Origin: a virus | IMG/VR virus record: IMGVR_UViG_3300008108_000181 | Coordinates: 17,197 to 81,196 of that record | Direction: 5' to 3' (one strand) | DNA: 64,000 nucleotides | In this document: piece by piece, positions 9,035-16,891 of the stretch | Layout: each line of letters begins with the position of its first letter | Position numbering within the stretch: position 1 is the stretch's first letter | Position numbers and translations under genes: made by a program | The notes under the pieces: generated by a model | What the model was told of the DNA's origin: nothing | Database searches by the model: none | Seen by the model: the letters and a program-made list of their open reading frames with translations, nothing else

Positions 9035-11508
9035 AGTGTTAAATTTAGTGTTAATGAAACTGTTTGTTCGTTGTTTGTTTTAATTAAATCTCTGTTTTGT
9101 AACTTTTGGTAAAAGATTGATGATTGAGCAAATACATCACCTATTGCCAATTTTAATTCTCCCTTTGGAAGTTTGTATAAGAATGTAATATCTAATACAT
9201 CTCTACTATTTTCAAAGATGTCAGGATACCCCTGAAATCCTACTGCTGATATTCTATCTCCAACCCTATTATAGGTTATATTAAGGGTTTCATTCTTTTT
9301 GTGTATATTCACCCCACCGTTTAACACATAGGTTGACTGTCCTTGTAATTGTCTTTTAACACCATTCACTTCAACTTCGGAATTCATTACCGATGTATTT
9401 GCGTATATATCAAACCAACCATTTATCTTTTTTCTTGCTTCCAATTCAACACCATATAGGATAGCTGAATTTGGATTGGTGTAGGTTAGAAGGAGGTTAG
9501 ATGGAACCGAACCATCTGCTACAATTTGTTCTATTGGATTGATAAAGTTTTTACCAAATAGGGAAATGGAAATGTTCTCACCTGTATTCGGATACCATTC
9601 GTATTTAAGGTCAGCATTGTATATATCAGTTTTCTCTAAATTAGAGTTACCCAATAGTTGTGCGTTTCTAACAAAATCATAATACGCAAAATTTGCTACT
9701 TCTCTGAACTCTGGTCTTACTAATGTTTTACTTAATGAAAATCTATACTTTGTTTTTTCTTCGTTATATGAAAGGTTTAGGGATGGTAGTATATCCAAAT
9801 ACTCTCTATCTACATTTACTTTCTGTCCACTAAAATCTGCGGTTTGGACATCAAATAAATTGTACTCACCTCTTAATCCAGTGTTTAGTTTCCACTTACC
9901 AAATTCGGTATCATACATTGTGTATAACGAACCCAAATCAAAATCTGCCGTGTATCTATCAGTATTGTTTGTTATCTCATCTAACATATCATTTGATACA
10001 TAACGAAATACTCTAGCATTAAATCCTCGCATCTTTTTTAGGTAACCACCACCTACTTTAATCTTACCAAACTCTTTGTTGATATTACCATTCAAAGAGT
10101 TCTCATCCATCACACTCCAAAAACGATATGTATCTCTCCACGCAGTTTGATATGGTTCATCTACCCCCAATGATTTTGTAATTGGATTAACTCTATAATC
10201 GGGTTGTTCTCTGAAGGTGTATGTGTATCCTAAATTGAAATCCCAAGTCTTAACCTTACCATCTAATTGAGAACTGATTACAACATTGTTAATATGATTT
10301 GATGCCGTAGATAAAACATTCTGCACGTTATCAAAGTTATCACCAGTACGAGTTAGGTATGTATCATCGGTTTGGTAGTTCACTAATGTTTTCCAACTAT
10401 ATCTATTCTCACCCAAATAAGTCAAATTGAATAAACCATTTGTTGAAAATCTTTTTGTGAATAGAACATCTTTGTAATCATAAGCCAATTCGGTTGATGA
10501 TTGGTAATCCTTTCTATCAATGTTATTTATTGTAAATGAGTTCCTTACGGTAGAACTGAATAAGGAGTTCCATTTTCCGTTTACATATCCGAATGATACA
10601 CCACCATTTAAGTTCTGAATAGATTGGATTGTTTCAGTTGATGGATTACCAAATAGTTTAGTGTAAGCTCTCTTATCACCATTACCACTAATTCGGTATT
10701 TGTATGTGGATGGGAATGTGGAGGGGAAATCGGTAGCTTGAACTAACTTAAAATCTCTAAAAGTTGAAACCGAACCCCAACCACTTCCCGATGATATATT
10801 AAAAAAGTTATCAGATACTTCTTTAGTTGTTATCTGAACCAATCCACCTGCCCAATCACCTGGTAGATTTGCCGATGCTGATTTAGCAACTATTATGTTA
10901 TCAATTAGTGATGTGGGGATTATATCAAATGAGAATGCTCTCCTATCGGGTTCGGTTGATGGTAGTGGGGTTTTGTTTAGTAGTGCCGAATTATATCTAT
11001 CTGCTAATCCTCTTACTAATACAAACTTATCGTTTTGTATTGTTACACCACTTACTCTTTTAAGAGCATCTCCAACATTTCTATCGGGTGTCTTTTTGAT
11101 AAATTCTATGGATAATCCATCTGATACAACATTACTATTTCGTATTGATTTAACAATAGTTATATCATTTACTTTTTGGGATACACCTTGAACAATAACT
11201 TCTGATAAATCAGTAGCATCATCTGGGAATATAATATCGAATTCAGTATCGGTATCGAATACCACTTCGTTTGTGTATTCTTTGTATCCAACAAATGAAG
11301 ATTTTATTTGATACTTTCCGTTTTCTAATTGAATTAAATACTTACCATCGGTATCGGAAAGTGTTGTAAAAATACCACCCTTATCATTTATAAAAGAAAT
11401 ATGAGAAAAGTAAAGTGTTTCGGATTTTGATTTTGTAGTTCCCTTTATTGTTACTTGCGAAAACAATAAATTGGGTAGTAATAAAAGTATTAGTAAAAAC
11501 CTTTTCAT
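9031..11508 (-). CDS. TonB-dependent outer-membrane receptor
   Basis: An 825-aa receptor. The signal peptide MKRFLLILLLLPNLLFSQ has the usual Bacteroidota end. Residues ~20-95 form a carboxypeptidase-regulatory-like beta-sandwich (YLIQLENGKYQIKSSFVGYKEY). The plug follows at ~105-235 with NVGDALKRVSGVTIQNDKFVLVRG, LADRYNSALLNKTPLPST and PGDWAGGLVQITTK. The remainder is a 22-strand barrel ending in an aromatic-poor VSLTLNLTL strand. Length and domains look complete. Such receptors import siderophores, metals, vitamins or glycans with TonB energy, and many phages use them as receptors. Here the gene sits between the phage lysozyme and gp25 genes. It may supply nutrients to the infected cell or interfere with superinfection; neither is shown. 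Confidence 0.92.
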   Translation of the reverse strand: MKRFLLILLLLPNLLFSQVTIKGTTKSKSETLYFSHISFINDKGGIFTTLSDTDGKYLIQLENGKYQIKSSFVGYKEYTNEVVFDTDTEFDIIFPDDATDLSEVIVQGVSQKVNDITIVKSIRNSNVVSDGLSIEFIKKTPDRNVGDALKRVSGVTIQNDKFVLVRGLADRYNSALLNKTPLPSTEPDRRAFSFDIIPTSLIDNIIVAKSASANLPGDWAGGLVQITTKEVSDNFFNISSGSGWGSVSTFRDFKLVQATDFPSTFPSTYKYRISGNGDKRAYTKLFGNPSTETIQSIQNLNGGVSFGYVNGKWNSLFSSTVRNSFTINNIDRKDYQSSTELAYDYKDVLFTKRFSTNGLFNLTYLGENRYSWKTLVNYQTDDTYLTRTGDNFDNVQNVLSTASNHINNVVISSQLDGKVKTWDFNLGYTYTFREQPDYRVNPITKSLGVDEPYQTAWRDTYRFWSVMDENSLNGNINKEFGKIKVGGGYLKKMRGFNARVFRYVSNDMLDEITNNTDRYTADFDLGSLYTMYDTEFGKWKLNTGLRGEYNLFDVQTADFSGQKVNVDREYLDILPSLNLSYNEEKTKYRFSLSKTLVRPEFREVANFAYYDFVRNAQLLGNSNLEKTDIYNADLKYEWYPNTGENISISLFGKNFINPIEQIVADGSVPSNLLLTYTNPNSAILYGVELEARKKINGWFDIYANTSVMNSEVEVNGVKRQLQGQSTYVLNGGVNIHKKNETLNITYNRVGDRISAVGFQGYPDIFENSRDVLDITFLYKLPKGELKLAIGDVFAQSSIFYQKLQNRDLIKTNNEQTVSLTLNLTL

Positions 11509-11605
11509 AGTTATAAAGTTAGTTCTCCAATAACTATTATGGGGTTTTTTTAAAATTTTAACTTTTTGATTAACAAATTATTATCAAATTGTTTATAATA
11601 ATGTA
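11509..11605. other. Intergenic gap upstream of the TonB receptor gene
   Basis: A 97-base AT-rich gap between the muramidase stop and the receptor start. It contains a coding-strand TAATTTG that loosely resembles a Bacteroidota -7 box, but no matching -33 box and no copy of the late motif. No small ORF or hairpin was identified. The receptor promoter is therefore unresolved. Confidence 0.4.
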
Positions 11606-12592
11606 TTATTTGTATCTAAAAAGTGCAGCTTCTTCTCTTCTTCTTCTAATTAATCCTGTATAAACTTTACCATCTTCTGCTCCTTTACTTGGACCATTTT
11701 CAATACCTACTGCAGCTTCCTCAAACTTACCAGCTTTTATATTATCGATTATATCTGGATAATAGTAGAAACTTCCACAATTATACGCAAAAGATACTAA
11801 TCCTGCTTTTTGTGTTTTAGTTAACGCATCAAAAGTTTCTTTTGGCATCTGATAAATCCTTCCTTGCGGATTTTTAGCATTACCTACTACTTTATAATAA
11901 AATGTATTTCTAACTTGATATTGTAAAACTAACATAGCATCTTCTTTGGTAGTTGTATCACCATATTGTACTGTTCTAGTTGTCCAAGGATTTGCTTTTA
12001 CTAATAGCATCGATGTACCATAGCCTAATCGTGGATTTCCTTGGTCATTTCTAGCAGTATCACGAAATGATTCTTTCCTAGCAATATATTGAGCTGCAAT
12101 AACATCCCATGTTGCACCAAAATCTATTTTGGTTAAACTTGGTTCAGTACCTGCTGGGAAATTAGATGTACCAGTGTTTGTTGGAGTATTGGATTCTTGT
12201 TTAACTTCAGTTGATTTTACTTTAACCAAATCAGTTGCTGTAGAATTAAAACCGTTTCCACCGAGTCCTGCACTTGTACTACCATCGGTTTCCAATCGAG
12301 TTTCGTTCCATTCTTTATTCACAATCGGGTCAGTTTCTAATTCAACTTGAACCGAAACAATAGTATTATCATATTGTGGCTCAGGTGGTGTTTGCATTGG
12401 AACTTCAGGGCCGCCAGCCCCACTTGGTGGTATAGTATAACCTGTCCAAGTTTTAAATCCCGGCAATGGTAGTGGTGACGGCATTATAGTACCAATGGTG
12501 ATATAAATACCACCTACTGTTTGTAAATGTAATTGCATTTGAGTAATTAACTGGTTTAAAAACACTTCACTATTATCAGTTGGTCTTGCCAT
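11606..12592 (-). CDS. Baseplate-associated muramidase, GH24 (T4 lysozyme-type)
   Basis: A 328-aa protein. Residues ~1-150 are a Pro/Thr/Gly-rich structural part. Residues ~158-328 are a GH24 muramidase: the catalytic Glu174 lies in ARKESFRD, followed by LGYGTS (189-194), KAGLVSFAYNCGSFYY and the C-terminal LIRRRREEAALFR typical of the T4 lysozyme family. The reaction is cleavage of the MurNAc-GlcNAc bond. The linked N-terminal part and its position behind the spike gene suggest a tail-borne enzyme used in entry rather than a free endolysin, although it could serve in lysis as well. The next gene upstream ends seven bases away. Confidence 0.85.
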   Translation of the reverse strand: MARPTDNSEVFLNQLITQMQLHLQTVGGIYITIGTIMPSPLPLPGFKTWTGYTIPPSGAGGPEVPMQTPPEPQYDNTIVSVQVELETDPIVNKEWNETRLETDGSTSAGLGGNGFNSTATDLVKVKSTEVKQESNTPTNTGTSNFPAGTEPSLTKIDFGATWDVIAAQYIARKESFRDTARNDQGNPRLGYGTSMLLVKANPWTTRTVQYGDTTTKEDAMLVLQYQVRNTFYYKVVGNAKNPQGRIYQMPKETFDALTKTQKAGLVSFAYNCGSFYYYPDIIDNIKAGKFEEAAVGIENGPSKGAEDGKVYTGLIRRRREEAALFRYK

Positions 12593-12598
12593 ATCTTA

Positions 12599-13534
12599 TT
12601 ATCCTCCCTTTTGTGATTCAACTGCAGCTATACCATTTTCATTTAATCTCCAAAGAGCAACTGTATTAAAATCAACACCGCTTGTTTGAACCTTACCTTG
12701 AGTGAAATCACTAACCCAAGCAAATCCGGTCCAAACTTGTATGTGACCGTATCTTTTTGATTTATATCCCTGTGCAATCACATCTCCAACTTGCCATTTT
12801 GTAGAGTCTTTAATCCACTCTTCATCTACCTTGACCTTATTGTGATAATATGTGGTACCCCCAACATCAATTGCAAAAGAAGAGGCACCAGTTGAGTTAG
12901 TATCAGTACCGGGACTTTTAAACGAAAACCAATCTGCATGCCCTCGTATTGTACCAAGTTCATTTTTACCAGTCAGTGCAGCAACTACTGCTTGAGTACC
13001 TTGTGGACATAATCCATGTATATCTTGAATATAACCTCTTCTTAAATTTTCATATTTTACTCGTGGATTCTTACCAAGTTTTGGTGCAAGACTCCCTGCA
13101 ATTTGTAATAATTTATCTAAAGTACGATATCCACTTTTTACCTCTTTAGAATCAACTATTTCTTTTAATCCTTGTTCTTCAACTGCATCATCAATTATTT
13201 GTGTTTTAACATTATTTAATTGAGTTGCTGCTGATTTTTCCAAATCAGTAACAGCTTTGGCATCAATTATTTTTTGTTGTATTTTTTCAGAATTTGGATT
13301 TATAATTTCTTGAACCTCTGGATCATTTTTATCTAATGAAACTCTACTCCAATCTAATTTTTGATAAACATCATAATTAATAGGGTCTGGGTCAAGTGGG
13401 GTTTCCAATGTCACATCCGATGGAGTCCATACACCCGAATTTGTTGTAAAGTTAGATATTTGTGAAATGTGCACAAAAACTCCAAGTGGTGTTATTGATG
13501 GAATTGGTGGTGGAAATAATCGCATTGTTGCCAT
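12599..13534 (-). CDS. CHAP-like cysteine peptidase/amidase, tail-associated
   Basis: A 311-aa protein. The N-terminal ~150 residues are Pro-rich and then helical. The C-terminal ~150 residues read as a CHAP/NlpC-type hydrolase: GLCPQGTQAV supplies a nucleophile candidate Cys176, and KRYGHIQVWTG supplies His264 in the usual G-H-hydrophobic pattern, preceded by the WQVGDVIAQGY strand that normally precedes it. Such enzymes cut peptide or amide bonds in peptidoglycan. The gene lies between the muramidase and the M15 peptidase, each separated by only a few bases, so three wall-cutting activities are made together. Assignment is by motif. Confidence 0.75.
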   Translation of the reverse strand: MATMRLFPPPIPSITPLGVFVHISQISNFTTNSGVWTPSDVTLETPLDPDPINYDVYQKLDWSRVSLDKNDPEVQEIINPNSEKIQQKIIDAKAVTDLEKSAATQLNNVKTQIIDDAVEEQGLKEIVDSKEVKSGYRTLDKLLQIAGSLAPKLGKNPRVKYENLRRGYIQDIHGLCPQGTQAVVAALTGKNELGTIRGHADWFSFKSPGTDTNSTGASSFAIDVGGTTYYHNKVKVDEEWIKDSTKWQVGDVIAQGYKSKRYGHIQVWTGFAWVSDFTQGKVQTSGVDFNTVALWRLNENGIAAVESQKGG

Positions 13535-13546
13535 AATTCTATATCT

Positions 13547-14650
13547 TTATTCGTAAATTGAAACGTGCATAGGGTCATTTCTTTTTAACCATGTCATTCC
13601 TACTGATTGAAAAATGCTGGCTACTTGTAAAAAACCCTTATCAAAATCGTTAAAACTTCTTACTTTAGTGTTTCCTTTGTATATACCATCATCTTTAAAT
13701 GATACTCCATATGGATATCGTACACTATTCATGTCAATAGCAGTTCCCCATGCATGGTTTGATAATCGAGTACCACCAGTAACATTTCTAACTGCTAGAC
13801 CACCTGCACAATTTTCTATATATTTTTGTAATTTTTTTTCTCTGATTACTTTTAGAGCAGGTTCAACTATTGCAGCTAAATCTTTATGAATTGTTATTTT
13901 TTTATCACCACTCGATATCGGAAACAATATTTGTGTACAATTTGTTTTAATATAATCAGGGTTTTGTTTATACCAACGGCGAGTACCTTCAGTACTTGAA
14001 ACTTCAAAGTTAGGAGCAGGACCAGGACCAATTGCTGGCCAATAACCATTACCACACTTTTCTAATAATTTGAAATCACCACCAGTACCAGTTGTAGTAG
14101 TTGGTCCAGTTTGAGTAGAACCTCCAGTATCCGAAGATTGTTGTCCTGAATTAGATTGTTGTATTTCTCGTTGATTTGAAAAAACTTGTTCTCTATCCAC
14201 ATTTTTATTATGAGATAATGCTGCAGATGTACTACTAAATTGACTTTCGTATATTCTTTGAGTTTTTGGATACTCTATTGTTATATCTTTCTGAATTGTT
14301 TCAGCCTCTTCTACTTCTTCAGCAGTGAATAATTCTATAATTTGTTGAAGAAGTGAACCTCCCCCTGAAATCGGAGTCCAATATGCTTGAAAAGCTTTAC
14401 CCATGTTGGTAATGATAGCATGTTCACCGGATGATTGTTGAAATGCAGTATTCAAAACTCCACCCAATACTTGTTCCATTGCTGCAGTATTTCCTTCTTG
14501 AAGAGTTATTCCATTTACAGTATCAAACCCTCTTTTAATTAATGCATCATATTCTTGTACTAATTTTTTAGCAAATTGTTCTTTAAATGCTATATTTGGT
14601 TGGTTTCGCATAAAAACCAACATATTTTGTTTAAAGATTTCGTATGACAT
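13547..14650 (-). CDS. M15-family metallopeptidase (DD- or LD-peptidase), tail-associated
   Basis: A 367-aa protein. Residues ~1-130 are helical and unassigned, ~150-195 a Gln/Ser/Thr/Gly linker, and ~250-367 an M15 peptidase. Visible zinc ligands are His299 and Asp306 in LSNHAWGTAIDMN (the S-x-H-x7-D pattern) and the terminal DPMHVSI (His362). Members cut D-Ala-D-Ala or L-Ala-D-Glu links in cell-wall peptides. The stop of the spike gene is one base away, so it is likely translated together with it. The linker architecture fits a virion-borne wall peptidase. Confidence 0.85.
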   Translation of the reverse strand: MSYEIFKQNMLVFMRNQPNIAFKEQFAKKLVQEYDALIKRGFDTVNGITLQEGNTAAMEQVLGGVLNTAFQQSSGEHAIITNMGKAFQAYWTPISGGGSLLQQIIELFTAEEVEEAETIQKDITIEYPKTQRIYESQFSSTSAALSHNKNVDREQVFSNQREIQQSNSGQQSSDTGGSTQTGPTTTTGTGGDFKLLEKCGNGYWPAIGPGPAPNFEVSSTEGTRRWYKQNPDYIKTNCTQILFPISSGDKKITIHKDLAAIVEPALKVIREKKLQKYIENCAGGLAVRNVTGGTRLSNHAWGTAIDMNSVRYPYGVSFKDDGIYKGNTKVRSFNDFDKGFLQVASIFQSVGMTWLKRNDPMHVSIYE

Positions 14651-14651
14651 T

Positions 14652-15887
14652 TTATTCAGTATAATTTAAAGTAGATAACATTTCTGATAACCTTGCTTTT
14701 AAAGAATTTAATTGTGCCCTATTTTCAGGACCTGTTGCAGTTGGACCAGATGGAGTTCGATATACTTGTGAGTTAATCAAATCAATCATAGTAGATAAAA
14801 TTTCTTTTAGAATATTACCCCTAACTAATGGTTGGGACGAACTATTAGTGTTTAACAATATTTTACCACTACCTGTATTTAGTGTAATGTTAGAATTACT
14901 TCGGGATGTGGTTATATTTACATTACCACCAAAATCTAAATCTGCACCAAGACCGTTATCAATTGAAAATTTACCATCAGATATAAATCCATAATCGCCT
15001 TTTGAATGAAACACCATTTGACCTGTCTTTGCAGAAATTATAATTTTACCACTATTGATTAGTAAATGGTCATCACCCTTGAGCGGATTTGGGTATGAGG
15101 AAAATTTACTTGGAGTGATAGATGTTGTTGCAGTAAATGGTATTTGGTAATCCCCACTTGATAAAACAATAACACTACCATCACTATTCACATTTTCTTC
15201 AGTTATATCACCTTCTTTTAATGATGATATAGTTTGTGAATCTTGTCTATTACGAATTATTATAGTTGGTGAATATACATTATTTGCATTGTTATATGCA
15301 CTAAATCTGATTGATTGACCAAATCTGGTTTGTATCAATTTATCACCTTCGTATAATTTTAATCTATTTATTGGATTTGACCTAAAATACTTTCCAAAAT
15401 CACTTGTTTCAGAAGTTTCATTCGCAGTATTTCCAAGTGGAGTTCCTGTCTGTGCCGATTCTTTTATAGATGCATCAACTGCAATTTTTTCTTTTTTATC
15501 GTAAATTACATCAGCTCTTTTTTTAATAGCATTTCCAGTATTCAATGAAAATCCTGGTATTCTTCTATAATATTCAATCGAACCGACCATTACCAATTCA
15601 ACTGATTCTCCAATTACTGGTAATTCAGTATCCGATGGATTTAGACATGGATACATATTTAATTGTTCGTTTGGAGTTGTACTATCTGAATATTTTCGTA
15701 CTATAGCATAACCTACAAAAGTTGTATTTTTTTCTGTAAATGCCGTTTGAAAATCTTTTTTGTTTTTTATTCTTGGGTGGGTCTCATCCAAAATTACATC
15801 AACAACAACACCAGTACTTGTGGATGCAATTGCAGTTTGTTTATTAGTACCACTCGATATATTTGATTGTTGTATTCTAGTACTCAT
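14652..15887 (-). CDS. Baseplate hub spike, gp5/VgrG-like OB-fold and beta-helix
   Basis: A 411-aa protein. Residues ~20-110 (VVVDVILDETHPRIKN to GESVELVMVG) have the spacing of the OB fold found in gp5/gpV/VgrG spikes, where a beta barrel precedes the needle. Residues ~270-360 show short repeating beta strands (LLINSGKIIISAKTGQMVFHS, then NVNITTSRSNSNITLNTGSG), as expected for a trimeric beta-helical needle. The end is helical. The enzyme domain found in T4 gp5 is not in this protein; it may have been distributed to the three hydrolase genes immediately downstream. Overlaps the 137-aa gene by one base. Confidence 0.75.
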   Translation of the reverse strand: MSTRIQQSNISSGTNKQTAIASTSTGVVVDVILDETHPRIKNKKDFQTAFTEKNTTFVGYAIVRKYSDSTTPNEQLNMYPCLNPSDTELPVIGESVELVMVGSIEYYRRIPGFSLNTGNAIKKRADVIYDKKEKIAVDASIKESAQTGTPLGNTANETSETSDFGKYFRSNPINRLKLYEGDKLIQTRFGQSIRFSAYNNANNVYSPTIIIRNRQDSQTISSLKEGDITEENVNSDGSVIVLSSGDYQIPFTATTSITPSKFSSYPNPLKGDDHLLINSGKIIISAKTGQMVFHSKGDYGFISDGKFSIDNGLGADLDFGGNVNITTSRSNSNITLNTGSGKILLNTNSSSQPLVRGNILKEILSTMIDLINSQVYRTPSGPTATGPENRAQLNSLKARLSEMLSTLNYTE

Positions 15888-16300
15888 TACTTTTTATTAA
15901 TTTTTTGTTTCAATTCTTCTACTTCGTAAGTTAATTCATCAACTTTTTGGTCTTGGACATCTACTACTTCTTTAGCAGTTAATTCGATTTCTTTTAGTAA
16001 TTGTTCCTTTTCCTCATCACTTAGGAATCCAGCATCACCTTCTGATTTATGTTGAGAAGACATGATTCTTTGTGCAATTGCAGCAAGTTTAATTAATGCA
16101 TCATCATTCTTAACTGATGTATCTACTAAATCTTTTATGATTGGACCAATCACCGCCATATCTCCTGCATGTCTGATTACTTTTTTCATCTCTGCAATCA
16201 ATTCGGAGATTCGTTGTTTTTTATTTACTTGGTTATCGTAAATATCCTTAAATAGACCAGAAAGGTTCTTACCAGGAAATAATTCAAAATCTGTACTCAT
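15887..16300 (-). CDS. Coiled-coil protein at head of baseplate hub cluster
   Basis: A 137-aa, strongly helical protein; residues ~95-137 are a coiled coil (ELTAKEVVDVQDQKVDEL, then YEVEELKQKINKK). There is no signal peptide or membrane segment. It is the first gene of the hub/hydrolase run, with a perfect TATATTTATATA box 20 bases upstream and a terminator just above that. A structural or chaperone role for the spike is possible; no family recognised. Confidence 0.65.
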   Translation of the reverse strand: MSTDFELFPGKNLSGLFKDIYDNQVNKKQRISELIAEMKKVIRHAGDMAVIGPIIKDLVDTSVKNDDALIKLAAIAQRIMSSQHKSEGDAGFLSDEEKEQLLKEIELTAKEVVDVQDQKVDELTYEVEELKQKINKK

Positions 16301-16320
16301 GATTTTACCATATTATGTTG

Positions 16321-16332
16321 TATATAAATATA
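16321..16332 (-). promoter_or_regulatory. Late-type promoter box TATATTTATATA
   Basis: A perfect coding-strand match 20 bases upstream of the ATG at 16300. It lies directly below the terminator at 16341-16366, so it would start a new late transcript covering the spike and wall hydrolases. Confidence 0.6.
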
Positions 16333-16340
16333 GTAAACGA

Positions 16341-16366
16341 AAAAACCTCACCGAAGTGAGGTTTTT
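16341..16366 (-). terminator. Intrinsic terminator with UUCG tetraloop
   Basis: A perfect 11-bp stem AAAAACCTCAC/GTGAGGTTTTT. On the minus-strand RNA the loop is C(UUCG)G, an exceptionally stable tetraloop, followed by a U run. It lies eight bases after the stop of the small membrane protein. The symmetric A/T ends could let it work in both directions. Confidence 0.88.
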
Positions 16367-16373
16367 ATCTAAT

Positions 16374-16793
16374 TTACTTTTTTATATTGACCCTTTTTTT
16401 GTTGGGATTTAATGGTTTGTTTTGCCATTCTTTTTCATCAATACCATCCATTTTACCATCTCCATCTTCATCGACTTCGATACCAATTCTTGGTTCTTGT
16501 TTTACAATTTCAGGTTCAACAATTTCAACTTCTTTTACGATTGGTTTGATTGGTGTAGAGGGCTCGGGTGAATCATCACCCATCGTATTAGAAAGTGAAA
16601 CTCCATCTTCTTCATCCATTTTTTGAACCAACATCTTATCCTTATCTGTATCACTAAACCAATAATCTATAATCTTACCATACGAACCAATGAAGGCACC
16701 CAACATTAATAATAGTAGTTCTTTCCATTCTTGACCTACTATTGTTTCAGTATGATTTAATAAATCCTTAAATCCAGAACTTTGATTTTCCAT
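16374..16793 (-). CDS. Small single-pass membrane protein with EF-hand-like loop
   Basis: A 139-aa protein with one membrane segment at about residues 21-40 (WKELLLLMLGAFIGSYGKII), a Pro/Glu/Val-rich linker, and a C-terminal calcium-loop-like sequence DEDGDGKMDGID (D-x-D-x-D-G spacing). It stands as a single transcription unit between two terminators with its own late-type box, about 90 bases upstream of the hub cluster. Timing and size would fit a holin or spanin-like lysis protein, but it has only one membrane segment and no other lysis hallmark, so this is a guess. Confidence 0.6.
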   Translation of the reverse strand: MENQSSGFKDLLNHTETIVGQEWKELLLLMLGAFIGSYGKIIDYWFSDTDKDKMLVQKMDEEDGVSLSNTMGDDSPEPSTPIKPIVKEVEIVEPEIVKQEPRIGIEVDEDGDGKMDGIDEKEWQNKPLNPNKKRVNIKK

Positions 16794-16817
16794 TTATGTA
16801 ATCTCCTATTTTTTACA

Positions 16818-16827
16818 TATAAATATA
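16818..16827 (-). promoter_or_regulatory. Late-type promoter box TATATTTATA
   Basis: Coding-strand TATATTTATA 24 bases upstream of the ATG at 16793. The leader between box and start includes AGGAG, one of the few Shine-Dalgarno-like sequences in the window. Confidence 0.55.
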
Positions 16828-16834
16828 AAATAAA

Positions 16835-16858
16835 AAACCCAAGTATTAACTTGGGTTT
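16835..16858 (-). terminator. Intrinsic terminator after carbamoyltransferase
   Basis: A perfect 10-bp inverted repeat AAACCCAAGT-ATTA-ACTTGGGTTT followed on the minus strand by a T-rich stretch. It lies about 34 bases after the carbamoyltransferase stop. Confidence 0.82.
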
Positions 16859-16891
16859 AATTTTTTGTTAGTTTTTATACTCTGAGTATAA

